A stretch of 25,000 bases of DNA from Penaeus vannamei. Its lineage: Eukaryota > Arthropoda > Malacostraca > Decapoda > Penaeidae. This document shows, piece after piece, positions 11,841-20,780 of this stretch (the stretch's first letter is position 1; each line of letters begins with the position of its first letter). The notes under the pieces are model-generated. The model was given only the letters and a program-made list of their open reading frames with translations, was not told the origin of the DNA and did not search any database. Made by a program: the position numbers and the translations under genes. The stretch spans positions 51,065,145 through 51,090,144 of the forward strand of contig NC_091551.1 of NCBI RefSeq assembly GCF_042767895.1, given 5' to 3'.

Positions 11841-12264
11841 TACCATTGATATAACTAGATATTACTTTCTGCCTTCAGTGTTGATTTTTACACAGCAGTT
11901 TTTTTCCTGTCAATTTTTGCTATCATTGGCTCTTTCAGCAGTACCATTTTCCACACCAAAATCTTTCACACTTTTACATGATTTGGCAGTTTGCCTCCAT
12001 TTTCCGAATACTGTGCTCTTTTCTCCTTGTGTTAGTCCTATCTCTTACAGTCAAAATGTGTGGACGAGTATGAAGAGTTCATAATTGGTAATTAAGTGTT
12101 TTTAACCTGTTATCAGAGAAAGAAGTAATATCCATAGGGAAAATATAGGAACTAATAGTTTATAAGTTTTTATTTAATGGATATACAACATAATTTGGGT
12201 ATATAATCTAAGGATGAAAGATCTGAATACAAGTGAATTTCCTTTTTTATTTTTTCTTCTTTAG
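11841..12264. other. Non-coding stretch; one exon-like piece
   Basis: The piece 12051-12087 has an acceptor (TATCTCTTACAG), one open frame (SKCVDEYEEFII) and a possible donor TTG|GTAATT. Its phase does not fit the next candidate exon at 12265, so it is not called as coding. Confidence 0.4.
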
Positions 12265-12477
12265 ATCTATGATCAAATTCTTGATATAAAAAAGGTACCT
12301 CAAATCAAGCCATGGAAATGGTTATTTCATTACTACATTGTGTGTCTTTTAATTTACTAAAACTTTTTTTTTTTTTTACAGTCTGAAAAGGTTAATAATA
12401 CATCAATTATTACAGAATACATTTATCTGACTTCATGGATTATTCCTGAAAACAAGTTGGAAAAATGTCTACGCTAA
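12265..12477 (+). CDS. Candidate last two coding exons of a plus-strand gene
   Basis: Thirty bases (IYDQILDIKK) follow the acceptor TTCTTCTTTAG. They are joined over an 87-base intron with a branch-point-like TTTACTAAAAC, a long T run and ACAG (12295-12381) to 32 codons (SEKVNNTSIITEYIYLTSWI and onward to KLEKCLR, stop at 12475-12477). AATAAA follows at 12487-12492. The donor AAG|GTACCT is only moderate. The incoming phase must be 0, and the nearest exon-like piece (12051-12087) would deliver phase 1. No homology recognised. Confidence 0.28.
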
Positions 12478-12486
12478 CTTGAGTAC

Positions 12487-12492
12487 AATAAA
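12487..12492 (+). terminator. Candidate plus-strand poly(A) signal
   Basis: AATAAA ten bases after the candidate stop at 12477, followed by a T-rich stretch (TTTGTTTTAC). It supports the idea of a plus-strand gene ending here, convergent with UBXN6. Confidence 0.35.
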
Positions 12493-15144
12493 ACCCAGAG
12501 GGAACAAACTTTGTTTTACTTCCTTTAATTGCAGTGCACAAATTTGCTGTAAGGCTTTACAATGGAAAATAAGCTTGGCCAAATGTTTCAAAAAAATAAG
12601 AAACTGCTAGCATTTTATAATAAGTGTTTCTCACTACGACTCCATGTTTCTTAAATGTGTCCTCTTAATTAAGAAAATACAAGGTACCACATACATGCCA
12701 CTGTTTGTTCACTAAAGGTTTCATTTCAATATGATGCACATTACCAATCATGTAGAGCACAGAGTAGATCAGAAAAAAACAAACAAAAAAACTGGAATGT
12801 CTCCTCAATAAGCACTGAATTTCTGCACAATACATTCGACACTACACGATAGATTACCATCACTGTGCATTGTAGCTGAGGGGATATTTTTCTACCAGAA
12901 AATTCCATACCATTGTCACAATGTAGCTGCTCTGTCTTATTACCTTATTAGGCTTAGTATCAAAATATATTATCCAGCTACACAAGCAGTATACTGTACA
13001 TAATTTATTATTTCAAACTGGGTGTCCACTGTTTATTGGTTTTCAAAACTGCATTTAATGAAATTGAATAACTACTAAACGGGGATTTGAGAAACTACAT
13101 GCACAACTAGCTGTAACAAGTTTACAAAATACAATAGGAACAGTCTTTAATTGGCAAAATGCAGATAGCACTGGCACCGGACAAGATACCTTTGAATACA
13201 GTGACTAGTGTCAACTGATGAATGAAATATTCAGCCGAAATAATTTATATACACACAAAAAGGCTGCTATTAGATTGCCCACATTTGCAATGCTAACACT
13301 CCCAAGAAATCTGTAAATGCGCATCTTGCACAACTGTGTGGCAGGTAACATTGTCTTGATACTCTAATTAAACATGAGGTTATCACACAAGCAGCAAATT
13401 TTGTTGGTTATTACATTCCAAAAAGTATATTACCCTGTCAGTTTCGAACAGTGGATAGATGTTTCTTTATTGAAAAGTAACCAAAAATAAAGGCCCATTC
13501 ACATGATCAAACTTAAAGCCTACAGTATTTATCATAGTGTATCAAAATAAATAAATTTAAAAATCTTATGCTTCATTTTATGGCCTAATTGTAAAATTGG
13601 TAGTTCACTTTACGCAAATACAAACTACATTCTTTACATAGGCTTGTCCTGAACATCTGTTGACCCCCTGCTCTAGCTTCTGCCCAGGATTGACTGGCCT
13701 CAGACACTGATGAAGGACATTAGAACTGCCCACATACAATACACAGCCCCGTGATAAGTAATGCCTGCCAGGCTGTCTGATCACGTGGATGGGCCGGGGA
13801 GAGGGGAGGGGGTGGTAGTTTTTCCTTGGGAACGCAGGTCATAATTATTGGAGCCTTCCAATTATTATGCTTTTATTGATATACATTAAAAGAGCATGTC
13901 TAGAGGAGTGGCATGATTGATGGCATGCCTCAGAAGTGACAAGCAGGGCAGGGATACCACTGGCTAGACAACTATTTCCACTCAAATTGGCTATTTAGCC
14001 AGTAGTTTGCTCATCTCTAACATCACTTCTCAGCCATGCCTGCTTATCTTGCCTTCTTGTCTGGACATGGCTTAGAAAGATGAATGATGGGCTTCCAAAT
14101 AAGATGTTATTCAAGAATTGTGATACAAAGTATGATTGGCAATAAATGACTACAGCCCTGTGCATATGATGATTTAAGTCAATGTGGGCAAAATGATTGA
14201 TTACCTGAACTTAGTTGGTGGCAGGAATAAGGTCTGATGACATTATAATCAAGAAAACTAAAGCCTCAGATCTGGTAAACACCAGTGCCACATTAGTTAA
14301 CGAATCCTTGGCACCAAGATGAGCCATGGATATGCACACTCATTCTGTGTCCACAGGAAGACCAGGCTGTCTCAGTCAGGACTTGATATGGGGCATTTTA
14401 TCAAGACTATTGGCAAAGCCTATTGTTTCTCCAATTTTGCCCACCTTGATTGTAATAGGGTTATTATGTTTGCCCACATATGGACAGGTCCTAATGTAAG
14501 TGAACTTCTAATTAATATGTAATTTCTTGCCCTATCTTTTGCAGTTTGCATCAAGTCATAATCGGCAAACTATACAATTTTCCTACTAGTTAAATTTGTC
14601 TGATTAAAGTACAGTATTATAATAGTAATAAATAATTCAAAAAATCATGTGTTCCTATTTCACACTGCAGAGCACAAAACACTGTTCCATGAACACTGAA
14701 GGTTGTGCGAGAAAACTAGCTTGTGTGATACCTTCTTTACCAGATTTAGGAAGATTCAATAACATGGTAATATAAACTTCGGACTCCTGATATAATACTT
14801 TATCAGCAGTATTTGGGAAACTAGTATCACATGTTTTTATGAGCCAGCAGGCAAATATCTTGCACATCAAAGCATGATAGCTGTTTGTTCTGTATATATA
14901 TCAAGAAACATTGCCTTATCACATCATATATATGTGTGTGTATTAATATTTTGGTGTTTTTAAACATTTGAAATGATAGTAAATTCAAATTACAACTGAT
15001 TAAATATGACTAATAAACTGACCTATAATGATGAATTACATTAATTCCTATCAACGAAAAAAGTTGTCAAATTTAACACTACATGTATACTCTCACCTGA
15101 CTGATCAATGGCTGGTATGTACAAAAGACACCATGGATATTTTT
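12493..15144. other. Intergenic or UTR-like stretch between convergent units
   Basis: No coding exon seen on either strand. A moderately G+C-richer part (13620-14060) contains small inverted repeats (ACTGGCTA with TAGCCAGT near 13959 and 14003), which would suit a long 3' UTR from either side. Confidence 0.5.
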
Positions 15145-15150
15145 TTTATT
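15145..15150 (-). terminator. Candidate poly(A) signal of UBXN6
   Basis: AATAAA on the minus strand, about 20 bases after the UBXN6 stop codon. It is the nearest canonical signal. It would give a very short 3' UTR, and more distal sites cannot be excluded in this AT-rich DNA. Confidence 0.5.
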
Positions 15151-15170
15151 CAAAATGGAGAGCCTTCCAT

Positions 15171-15323
15171 CTAAGACATATTCTGTAAGAGCATCAAGGT
15201 ATCCTGTTTGAGGTAAAGGCTATCGTCCAAGTTTGGATCTGTCACACTTGAATCCCACGTAAAATTGAAGACAACAGCTGGTACCAATCGAAGTTCAACC
15301 AGGCTCTGATCCTCTTCTGTTAT
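15171..15323 (-). CDS. UBXN6: UBXN6 exon 9 (UBX end and C-terminus, stop)
   Basis: The acceptor TTTTGTAG is followed by 50 codons ending in TAG at 15173-15171. ELRLVPAVVFNFTWD matches the last UBX strand (GLVPSALLTFSWD in human). The tail diverges but still ends with a short Leu-rich segment (DTLMLLQNMS), as the human protein does (LLSAIEKLL). Confidence 0.94.
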   Translation of the reverse strand: MTEEDQSLVELRLVPAVVFNFTWDSSVTDPNLDDSLYLKQDTLMLLQNMS

Positions 15324-18300
15324 CTACAAAATAAAATTACAGAGATATTACTGATGATTATCTGCTACATCATGAGCCAGAGGCTGAGAAGAGCTTAGAA
15401 AAGCATAATACACTCATTTCAGTACTCAACAAATGACTTTGCTGATGTGGGTAAATAACTAGAGTGACATGCTAATCTTACCTTTCCACCACTGCTGAGG
15501 CTTAAAAAGAATGGCCGCCAGTCATTCTGTAGATGTTCCCGTACAAAGCTCATCACTTCCCCAAACTTCTCATATGTCCCAAAGGTTCCCTGGAGAATTA
15601 GGCCATCTGGGAAGCGTACCCTAAGAAATAAATGGTAAATGTTAATTTTACCTGACCAGCTAAACCTTTAAAATTTTAGTGAACAATCACTACAGTTTAT
15701 ATCGGCATTTTTCAGATTCTTTTTGTAAATCTACAAACTCCAATATGAAAACTGACCTCATTAAACTAAACCTATACTTTCTCATTTCCCTCAACTCTTG
15801 GCGATCACGCATAGCCTTTGTCTGGAGTATCATACTCCGCTCCACTGCAGTAGCTCTGCAAACAAAAAAATGTATCCATTTTCCAATAATCACATTTATT
15901 TCCCTCAATTTCAGTATAGTATACATACTTAAATGTACTTAGACTAATTAAATTTTCCTTACTTAATCCACTAGCAACAATACATTTATAAGCCGATAAT
16001 ATTTTCCGGGTGGCTTCAAAATCGGTGTACGGCCGAGTCTGGCAACCTGCCCATGTGCCAACCACCATAGGTGACAAAATCAGAGTGCGAGCTCCGATCT
16101 GGCGTCGCACTGGCAGGACGCCTGGCAATGTTAAGTTTTCTAGGTGTCTCGTGTGGGACACCTGTCATAAGTTCAGTTTAATATCAACAACATATACAAT
16201 ATTTAAAAAAAACTATACCTTTGCTGCATTTCCTTTTTAAGTTCCTCTGCTGTTAGGTTGAAAAATTCTGCAGGCAAGTCTGTGTGCGAGGCAGCCTCAG
16301 TCGGCAAAAGAACTCTTGCACTTCGGTCCAGCTGAGGTCGTACAGGTTCAGCACTTACCAGAGCATCTCGCAACTGCTCTAAAGTACTCAGATCTGCAAG
16401 CTTGTCTTCTGGGAACACCTTTGAAAAAACAAAAACAAATCTAGAATAACAAAATAATTAAAGACAGGATACACTACTATACTGATATTCTAAATAAGCA
16501 TACATCTTTACAATTTTACCTTTAATATTATGTAGACAGCACATTATATTACAAGAAAAGTTTACTAGATACATTAAGAGGATGAACTCAAAAACAATAA
16601 CTACCCAAAACTTGTCAGTTCCTTCATTAAAAGGTAGTTCCTGCACGACAAATCCTGCAGCTTCAAGGAATTCCTTAGTCCCTTCAATAGGTAAAATCCT
16701 TTCTTGAAAAGCTTTGTTTGACATCCTGATCTTTCTATACTTTTCCTCCGTAGGGTTGGAAACAATGTTTTCAATATACTTGCACAAAGTTTCATTACAC
16801 ACATTAATCTGCAAGTATAAAGAATTGTGGTACTGAATTTTCAAAGATTGTAAATGTGAATTATATTGCTACATTCAAAGCACAATGAAAGGGATACCAA
16901 TCTGCTGTATATCCATCAAATTCATACATACACCTTTTATTTAATTACATCTACTTGTTCATGTACTCCTTACCTTTTCTTTGTTTTTGTTACAAGTTTG
17001 AATAATGAGGCAAGCTGCTATGCCTTTATCTTCTTCTATCTGAGAAAATAGAAATTCACGGATTTGTCTTTTGATTTCTTCATAAGTTGCAACTTCTGGC
17101 CCTGAAAAATAAATAATAGATGATGATAAACAAACAACAACTACTTACAAGACTCAGATTAAAGAAATGCATACAACACCAGCTGGAAAAAATAGTAACC
17201 AAACTGCACTAACTAAATTCAGAGAAAGTAACCTACCAAGTAAAGGACAGTGGAAGAAGACTCCTTGTACAGCAAGCATGGGTGCTGCCTCCAGGCTGAC
17301 CTCCTTGGGCCCTGGTGGTGCTGCCTGGCTCTCAAGGTTCAGCTGCTCTAAGGCCTTCTGCTCAGCCTCCAGCTCTCGTCTGGCTTGGGCTTTGATGGCT
17401 TGGAGGGACCTGTGGAATATCCATGAACACAGTGGTCTAAGGGTGCCAGAATCCTTTCACTTAAGAAATAAAAAGAACTATATAGCATCAGAGGTATACA
17501 GAGGAATTTAAATATAATTAATTTTTTCCATAGGGCTACTATCAACAGAAACTTGGTAAATTGACAAATAATTTGCAAACAGCACAATGGGGTTAGGTGC
17601 ATTTCATAGCAACAATAAACCTATTCACATCAAACTAAAATCCCGCTTATACTGCAAATACCTAATAACTTGCTTTCACTGAGAAGCCAATGACCGAATG
17701 GTACAAAATACACTCCCTACCAGTTAACATCAACTCGCTTAGACTGCGTCTCCATCCTAGCCAGAGCTGCAGCGCCAGCTCGCTGGGCATCCTGTGTTGG
17801 AACATGCCTCTGCTGTGAGTGACTCTGTCTTGGTTGTTTGGCGCGCTCACTCTCCTCCTTGGTCAAACTGTAGAGCATCCCGTTGTATGAATATTAGGAT
17901 TTCTTAATACCTCACAATAAGAAAAGATTAGAGGATAAAACAACCAACTACGAATCAAACATGGTATGTCTTAATATCAATCACATAACACTTTCTTGTC
18001 TTACTATTGTGATTATGGAAAAAAGTACACTGTCTCTGTCTCTCTCCCTCTCTTATGTCTCTCTCCTGCTCTCATTGTCAGTCTGTCTCTGTCTCTTCAC
18101 TTTCACTCTCACTCTCCCTACCTTTTTCTCACATTTTCTCTCTCATTCATTCTCCCTCTTACTCTCTCTCATTCATTCTCCCTCTTACTCTCTCTCATTC
18201 ATTCTCCCTCTTACTCTCTCTCATTCATTCTCCCTCTTACTCTCTCTCATTCATTCTCCCTCTTACTCTCTCTCATTCATTCTCCCTCTTACTCTCTCTC

Positions 18301-19526
18301 ATTCATTCTCCCTCTTACTCTCTCATTCATTCTCCCTCTTACTCTCTCTCATTCATTCTCCCTCTTACTCTCTCTCATTCATTCTCCCTCTTACTCTCTC
18401 TCATTCATTCTCCCTCTTACTCTCTCTCATTCATTCTCCCTCTTACTCTCTCTCATTCATTCTCCCTCTTACTCTCTCTCATTCATTCTCCCTCTTACTC
18501 TCTCTCATTCATTCTCCCTCTTACTCTCTCTCATTCATTCTCCCTCTTACTCTCTCTCATTCATTCTCCCTCTTACTCTCTCTCATTCATTCTCCCTCTT
18601 ACTCTCTCTCATTCATTCTCCCTCTTACTCTCTCTCATTCATTCTCCCTCTTACTCTCTCTCATTCATTCTCCCTCTTACTCTCTCTCATTCATTCTCCC
18701 TCTTACTCTCTCTCATTCATTCTCCCTCTTACTCTCTCTCATTCATTCTCCCTCTTACTCTCACTCATTCATTCTCTCACTCTCCCTCATTCATTCTCTC
18801 ACTCTCGCTCATTCATTCTCTCACTCATTCATTCTCTCAATCTCACTCATTCATTCTCTCGCTCTGAATCATTCATTCTCTCATTCTCACTCTCACTCAT
18901 TCATTCTCTCACTCTCACTCACTTGTTGACTCATTCTCTTGCTCTTACACACTCACACTCTCATTCTCTCTCTCACTCACTCACTCTCATTCTCTCTCTC
19001 ACTCACTCACTCTCATTCTCTCTCTCACTCACTCTCATTCTCTCTCTCACTCACTCTCATTCTCTCACTCACTCACTCTCATTCTCTCTCTCACTCACTC
19101 TCATTCTCTCACTCACTCACTCTCATTCTCTCACTCACTCACTCTCATTCTCTCACTCACTCACTCTCATTCTCTCACTCACTCACTCTCATTCTCTCAC
19201 TCTTACACACACTCATACTCACACACTACAACTACTACTACTACTACTAATATAATTAACAATAATAAGAATGATGAATATCATAAATATATCAATGCAT
19301 GCTACATGAGGGTAACAGCTGTTTCTTCAGCCTCAGAAATTGGTGTGACTCATCAACATCTGGTCACATGTGCAGGGAATATATTACGTAACCAAACATA
19401 TTTACAGAGCATATTCTACAAAAAGAGAAGAGAGAAAAAAAAAAAAACTTACCTGTGCCCTTTGCCTGCAAGCTTGAATTTGGTGTCAGCTTTCTTCTTT
19501 TCAAAGAATTTCTTTAAAGCATCCAT
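15171..19526 (-). CDS. UBXN6: UBX domain-containing protein 6 (UBXD1), p97/VCP cofactor, nine coding exons
   Basis: Seen: nine minus-strand exons (19526-19453, 17867-17721, 17409-17237, 17101-16974, 16808-16605, 16418-16219, 15855-15757, 15620-15482, 15323-15171) join in phase across GT-AG introns into 438 codons plus stop, close to the 441 residues of human UBXN6. The order is an N-terminal basic helix (MDALKKFFEKKKADTKFKLA), an Ala-rich helix near residues 58-70 (AGAAALARMETQ) matching the VIM region, a PUB domain at about 140-245 (EEKYRKIRMSNKAFQERI), the linker helix DLPAEFFNLTAEELKKE, and a UBX fold at about 340-415. Family knowledge: UBXN6 binds p97/VCP through its N-terminal elements and PUB domain and acts in endolysosomal sorting and clearance of damaged lysosomes; its UBX domain lacks the canonical Phe-Pro-Arg loop. 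Here the loop region reads WRPFFLSLSSGG, also without FPR. No frameshift or missing segment was found. The start is the first ATG of the exon and matches the family N-terminus. The protein is probably cytosolic. Confidence 0.95.
15482..15620 (-). CDS. UBXN6: UBXN6 exon 8 (UBX domain, first part)
   Basis: Encodes VRFPDGLILQGTFGTYEKFG, VMSFVREHLQNDWRPFF and SLSSGGK, the first strands and helix of the ubiquitin-like UBX fold. The usual Phe-Pro-Arg p97-binding loop is absent, as in other UBXN6 proteins. The donor is AAG|GTAAGA, phase 0. Confidence 0.95.
15757..15855 (-). CDS. UBXN6: UBXN6 exon 7 (helix leading into UBX domain)
   Basis: The acceptor TTTGCAG is followed by residues ATAVERSMILQTKAMRDR and RKYRFSLMR, matching the helix before the UBX domain (AVERLSVLRTKAMREKEEQ in human). 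The donor is the less usual GAG|GTCAGT. Phase 2 is compatible with exon 8. Confidence 0.93.
15985..16165. repeat. G+C-rich hairpin-bearing insert in UBXN6 intron 6
   Basis: This segment is clearly richer in G+C than the rest of the 363-base intron. It contains two strong stem-loops: AGTGCGA/TCGCACT with a 14-base loop (16084-16111) and AGGTGTC/GACACCT with an 8-base loop (16142-16163). Open frames across it do not continue the UBXN6 frame. It is probably a transposable element fragment; I do not recognise the family. Confidence 0.5.
16219..16418 (-). CDS. UBXN6: UBXN6 exon 6 (PUB-UBX linker, lariat region)
   Basis: Residues 243-309 contain LVSAEPVRPQLDRSARVLLP and DLPAEFFNLTAEELKKE, closely matching LLAAEPVRAKLDRQRRV and ELPGDFFNLTAEEIKRE of human UBXN6. 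This linker is known there as the H4-lariat, which wraps the p97 N-domain. The donor is AAG|GTATAG, phase 2. Confidence 0.95.
16605..16808 (-). CDS. UBXN6: UBXN6 exon 5 (core of PUB domain)
   Basis: Residues 175-242 include CKYIENIVSNPTEEKYRKIR and SNKAFQERILPIEGTKEFL, the most conserved block of the PUB domain, which in this family binds the C-terminal tail of p97. The exon is an exact multiple of three (68 codons). The donor is TGG|GTAGTT, a non-optimal GTAG form also used by exons 2 and 3. Confidence 0.95.
16974..17101 (-). CDS. UBXN6: UBXN6 exon 4 (first half of PUB domain)
   Basis: The acceptor TTTTTCAG is followed by residues 132-174, including YEEIKRQIREFLFSQ and IAACLIIQTCNKNKEK. These match the helices that open the PUB domain. 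The donor is AAG|GTAAGG, phase 0. Confidence 0.93.
17237..17409 (-). CDS. UBXN6: UBXN6 exon 3 (coiled linker and start of PUB region)
   Basis: The acceptor TTCCACAG precedes a charged helix (RRELEAEQKALEQLNLE), a Pro/Gly stretch, and GVFFHCPLLG, which matches GVYFTCPLTG of the human protein. The donor is TTG|GTAGGT, phase 1. Confidence 0.93.
17721..17867 (-). CDS. UBXN6: UBXN6 exon 2 (VIM-region helix, residues 25-74)
   Basis: The acceptor TCTACAG opens an exon that completes Ser25 and encodes a Gln/Arg/His-rich linker followed by the Ala-rich helix RAGAAALARMETQ. This aligns with AAAAALARLEQKQ of the human protein, the VCP-interacting motif region. The donor is CTG|GTAGGG, phase 2. Confidence 0.93.
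17961..18136 (+). repeat. CT-rich seed sequence flanking the satellite
   Basis: Irregular CTCTCTGTCTC and TCACTCTCAC stretches precede the first regular unit. They are low-complexity pyrimidine sequence in UBXN6 intron 1 with no coding content. Confidence 0.7.
18137..18775 (+). repeat. 26-bp tandem array in UBXN6 intron 1
   Basis: A unit of CT-rich 8 bases + ATTCATTC + TCCCTCTTAC repeats with a strict 26-base period. The ATTCATTC core recurs from 18145 to 18767: six 26-base periods, one 24-base unit (missing one TC, 18301-18325), then sixteen 26-base periods. Copies are almost identical, which suggests recent amplification. All three plus-strand frames are open, which creates long false reading frames. 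The transcribed (minus) strand is purine-rich. Confidence 0.97.
18776..19250 (+). repeat. Degenerate CT/CA-rich repeats following the 26-bp array
   Basis: The array decays through ATTCATTCTCTCACTCTC units of about 22 bases into ACTCACTCTCATTCTCTC units, then ACACACTC and a short (CTA) run near 19229-19246. It shares TCATTC words with the 26-bp array, so the two probably arose from one CT-rich seed. Confidence 0.9.
19453..19526 (-). CDS. UBXN6: UBXN6 exon 1 (residues 1-24 and part of 25)
   Basis: Encodes the conserved lysine-rich N-terminal helix, which in human UBXN6 contacts p97. ATG is at 19526-19524 and is preceded by GGAACA. The donor reads CAG|GTAAGT and the exon ends in phase 2. The other frames do not continue into exon 2. 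Confidence 0.93.
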
Positions 19527-19672
19527 TGTTCCTTCCTATTCAGACAGTTATGGAATGGTATTAAAACAGTTGAATAAAACAAACATAAGTATCATTTTCG
19601 AAACTTTTCACGTACAATATCAAACAGCAAATGCAAATAAAAAAATAAAATAAAAATCATCACTTAACAAAA

Positions 19673-19678
19673 TTTAAT
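19673..19678 (-). terminator. Possible variant poly(A) signal between the two tandem genes
   Basis: ATTAAA on the minus strand, 40 bases after the membrane-protein stop, followed by a T-rich stretch with GT. It is the only plausible cleavage signal before the UBXN6 start codon and is weaker than AATAAA. Confidence 0.35.
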
Positions 19679-19717
19679 TAACAAGACAATAAGAGATTCT
19701 TCACCTTGAGTTAAATA

Positions 19718-19797
19718 TTAAGGGCGGGCAGGATTATCTTTGTTGATTTTGAAGTTTGTGTTCCTCTTCAGGATGTCCTCAACTATGCGTAGGCTGT
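19718..19797 (-). CDS. Small membrane protein, exon 3 (C-terminus)
   Basis: The acceptor TATTCAACAG completes an Asn codon and gives SLRIVEDILKRNTNFKINKD followed by NPARP and TAA. The tail is basic and has no further hydrophobic segment. Confidence 0.72.
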
Positions 19798-20749
19798 CTG
19801 TTGAATAGGAAGAAAGTTTTCAAGAAGATGAAAGTAAAACTTGAGTCTTTAACTGGTTACAACTATTTACCATTTTTTATCATTATTTTTAAAAACATTA
19901 TAGAACTGGCATGTTGAAGAAGAAAAGAAAAGAAAAAGAAAGAAAAAAAAAAAAACATCGGAACCGAGTGCTCTAACTCACTCACGTTTTGAAAAAAAAT
20001 TGTCTGAGGACTGGGTAATGGGAATGTGACAGCTCGGGCAATGGGAACTACTCATTATAAATGGGAGATTAGACTTGGTGGGCATTTAAGGAAGGGGCTC
20101 TTGCATTATTTCCACCAGTAAGTGAGGGCACAATGTAACATTCATGAGCCATTGCAGGAAGAGCCCTGGTTCAAGGAAAGATGCTGGTTCTATGCTAAGG
20201 ATCCTATTCCTGCCCATGACCAGAGGTGTGGGGTGAGTTATGGGGAAAAAAAAAATATATATATATATACAACACAACATTACTTATTGTTATTGTTATT
20301 GCACAGAATTGTATACAACCTAGATATAAAATGGAGTCTGCTCATTGAATATATTATATTACCATTATGATACAGCAAGACAATTGCTAAATACAGAGCT
20401 TGGAAAATGGTAAAAAAACAAAAAATGCTTATGTACAAAAAGGGACAGGCAAAAAGTCTTGATACCAAACATGAGTGTTTGTGTGGGCTAAACCTACAAA
20501 CCACACCCAGAACAATTGTCACTTAAGTAAGCCTAATGCCCATATTTTGGCCTAAATGCGAGGCACCCAGATCGTATGGGTTAAGAAAATGTTCTAATCA
20601 TTCATTGCATTATTTAGTCATTCTCAAAAAATTCTCTTTCCCACGTATCCCTAGCACTTTTTTGTCAACCAGAAATAAGGATTTTTATCTAGCTTGTTTA
20701 TCTATACTAATTCTTTTCATTTGCTGCAAAATAAAACACCTATCAGTTA

Positions 20750-20780
<31 letters not shown>

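Noticed and set aside
12051..12087. Exon-like piece SKCVDEYEEFII
   Set aside because: Acceptor is good, but the donor is weak and its phase does not fit the next candidate exon.
15805..16161. Minus-strand frame of 118 residues across intron 6
   Set aside because: It only overlaps UBXN6 exon 7 in another frame and runs into the G+C-rich repeat; the in-phase exon structure excludes it.
17961..19255. Long plus-strand frames of 270-419 residues
   Set aside because: They are translations of the 26-bp satellite and its derivatives, open in all three frames, lying inside UBXN6 intron 1 on the opposite strand.
20160..20180. GGTTCAAGG resembling a tRNA B box
   Set aside because: No matching A box at the right distance and no cloverleaf stems could be drawn.
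20122..20370. Plus-strand frame beginning MRAQCNIHEPLQEEPWF
   Set aside because: Also open on the minus strand, no bounded exon, ends in a (TA)n tract; more likely a repeat relic in an intron.
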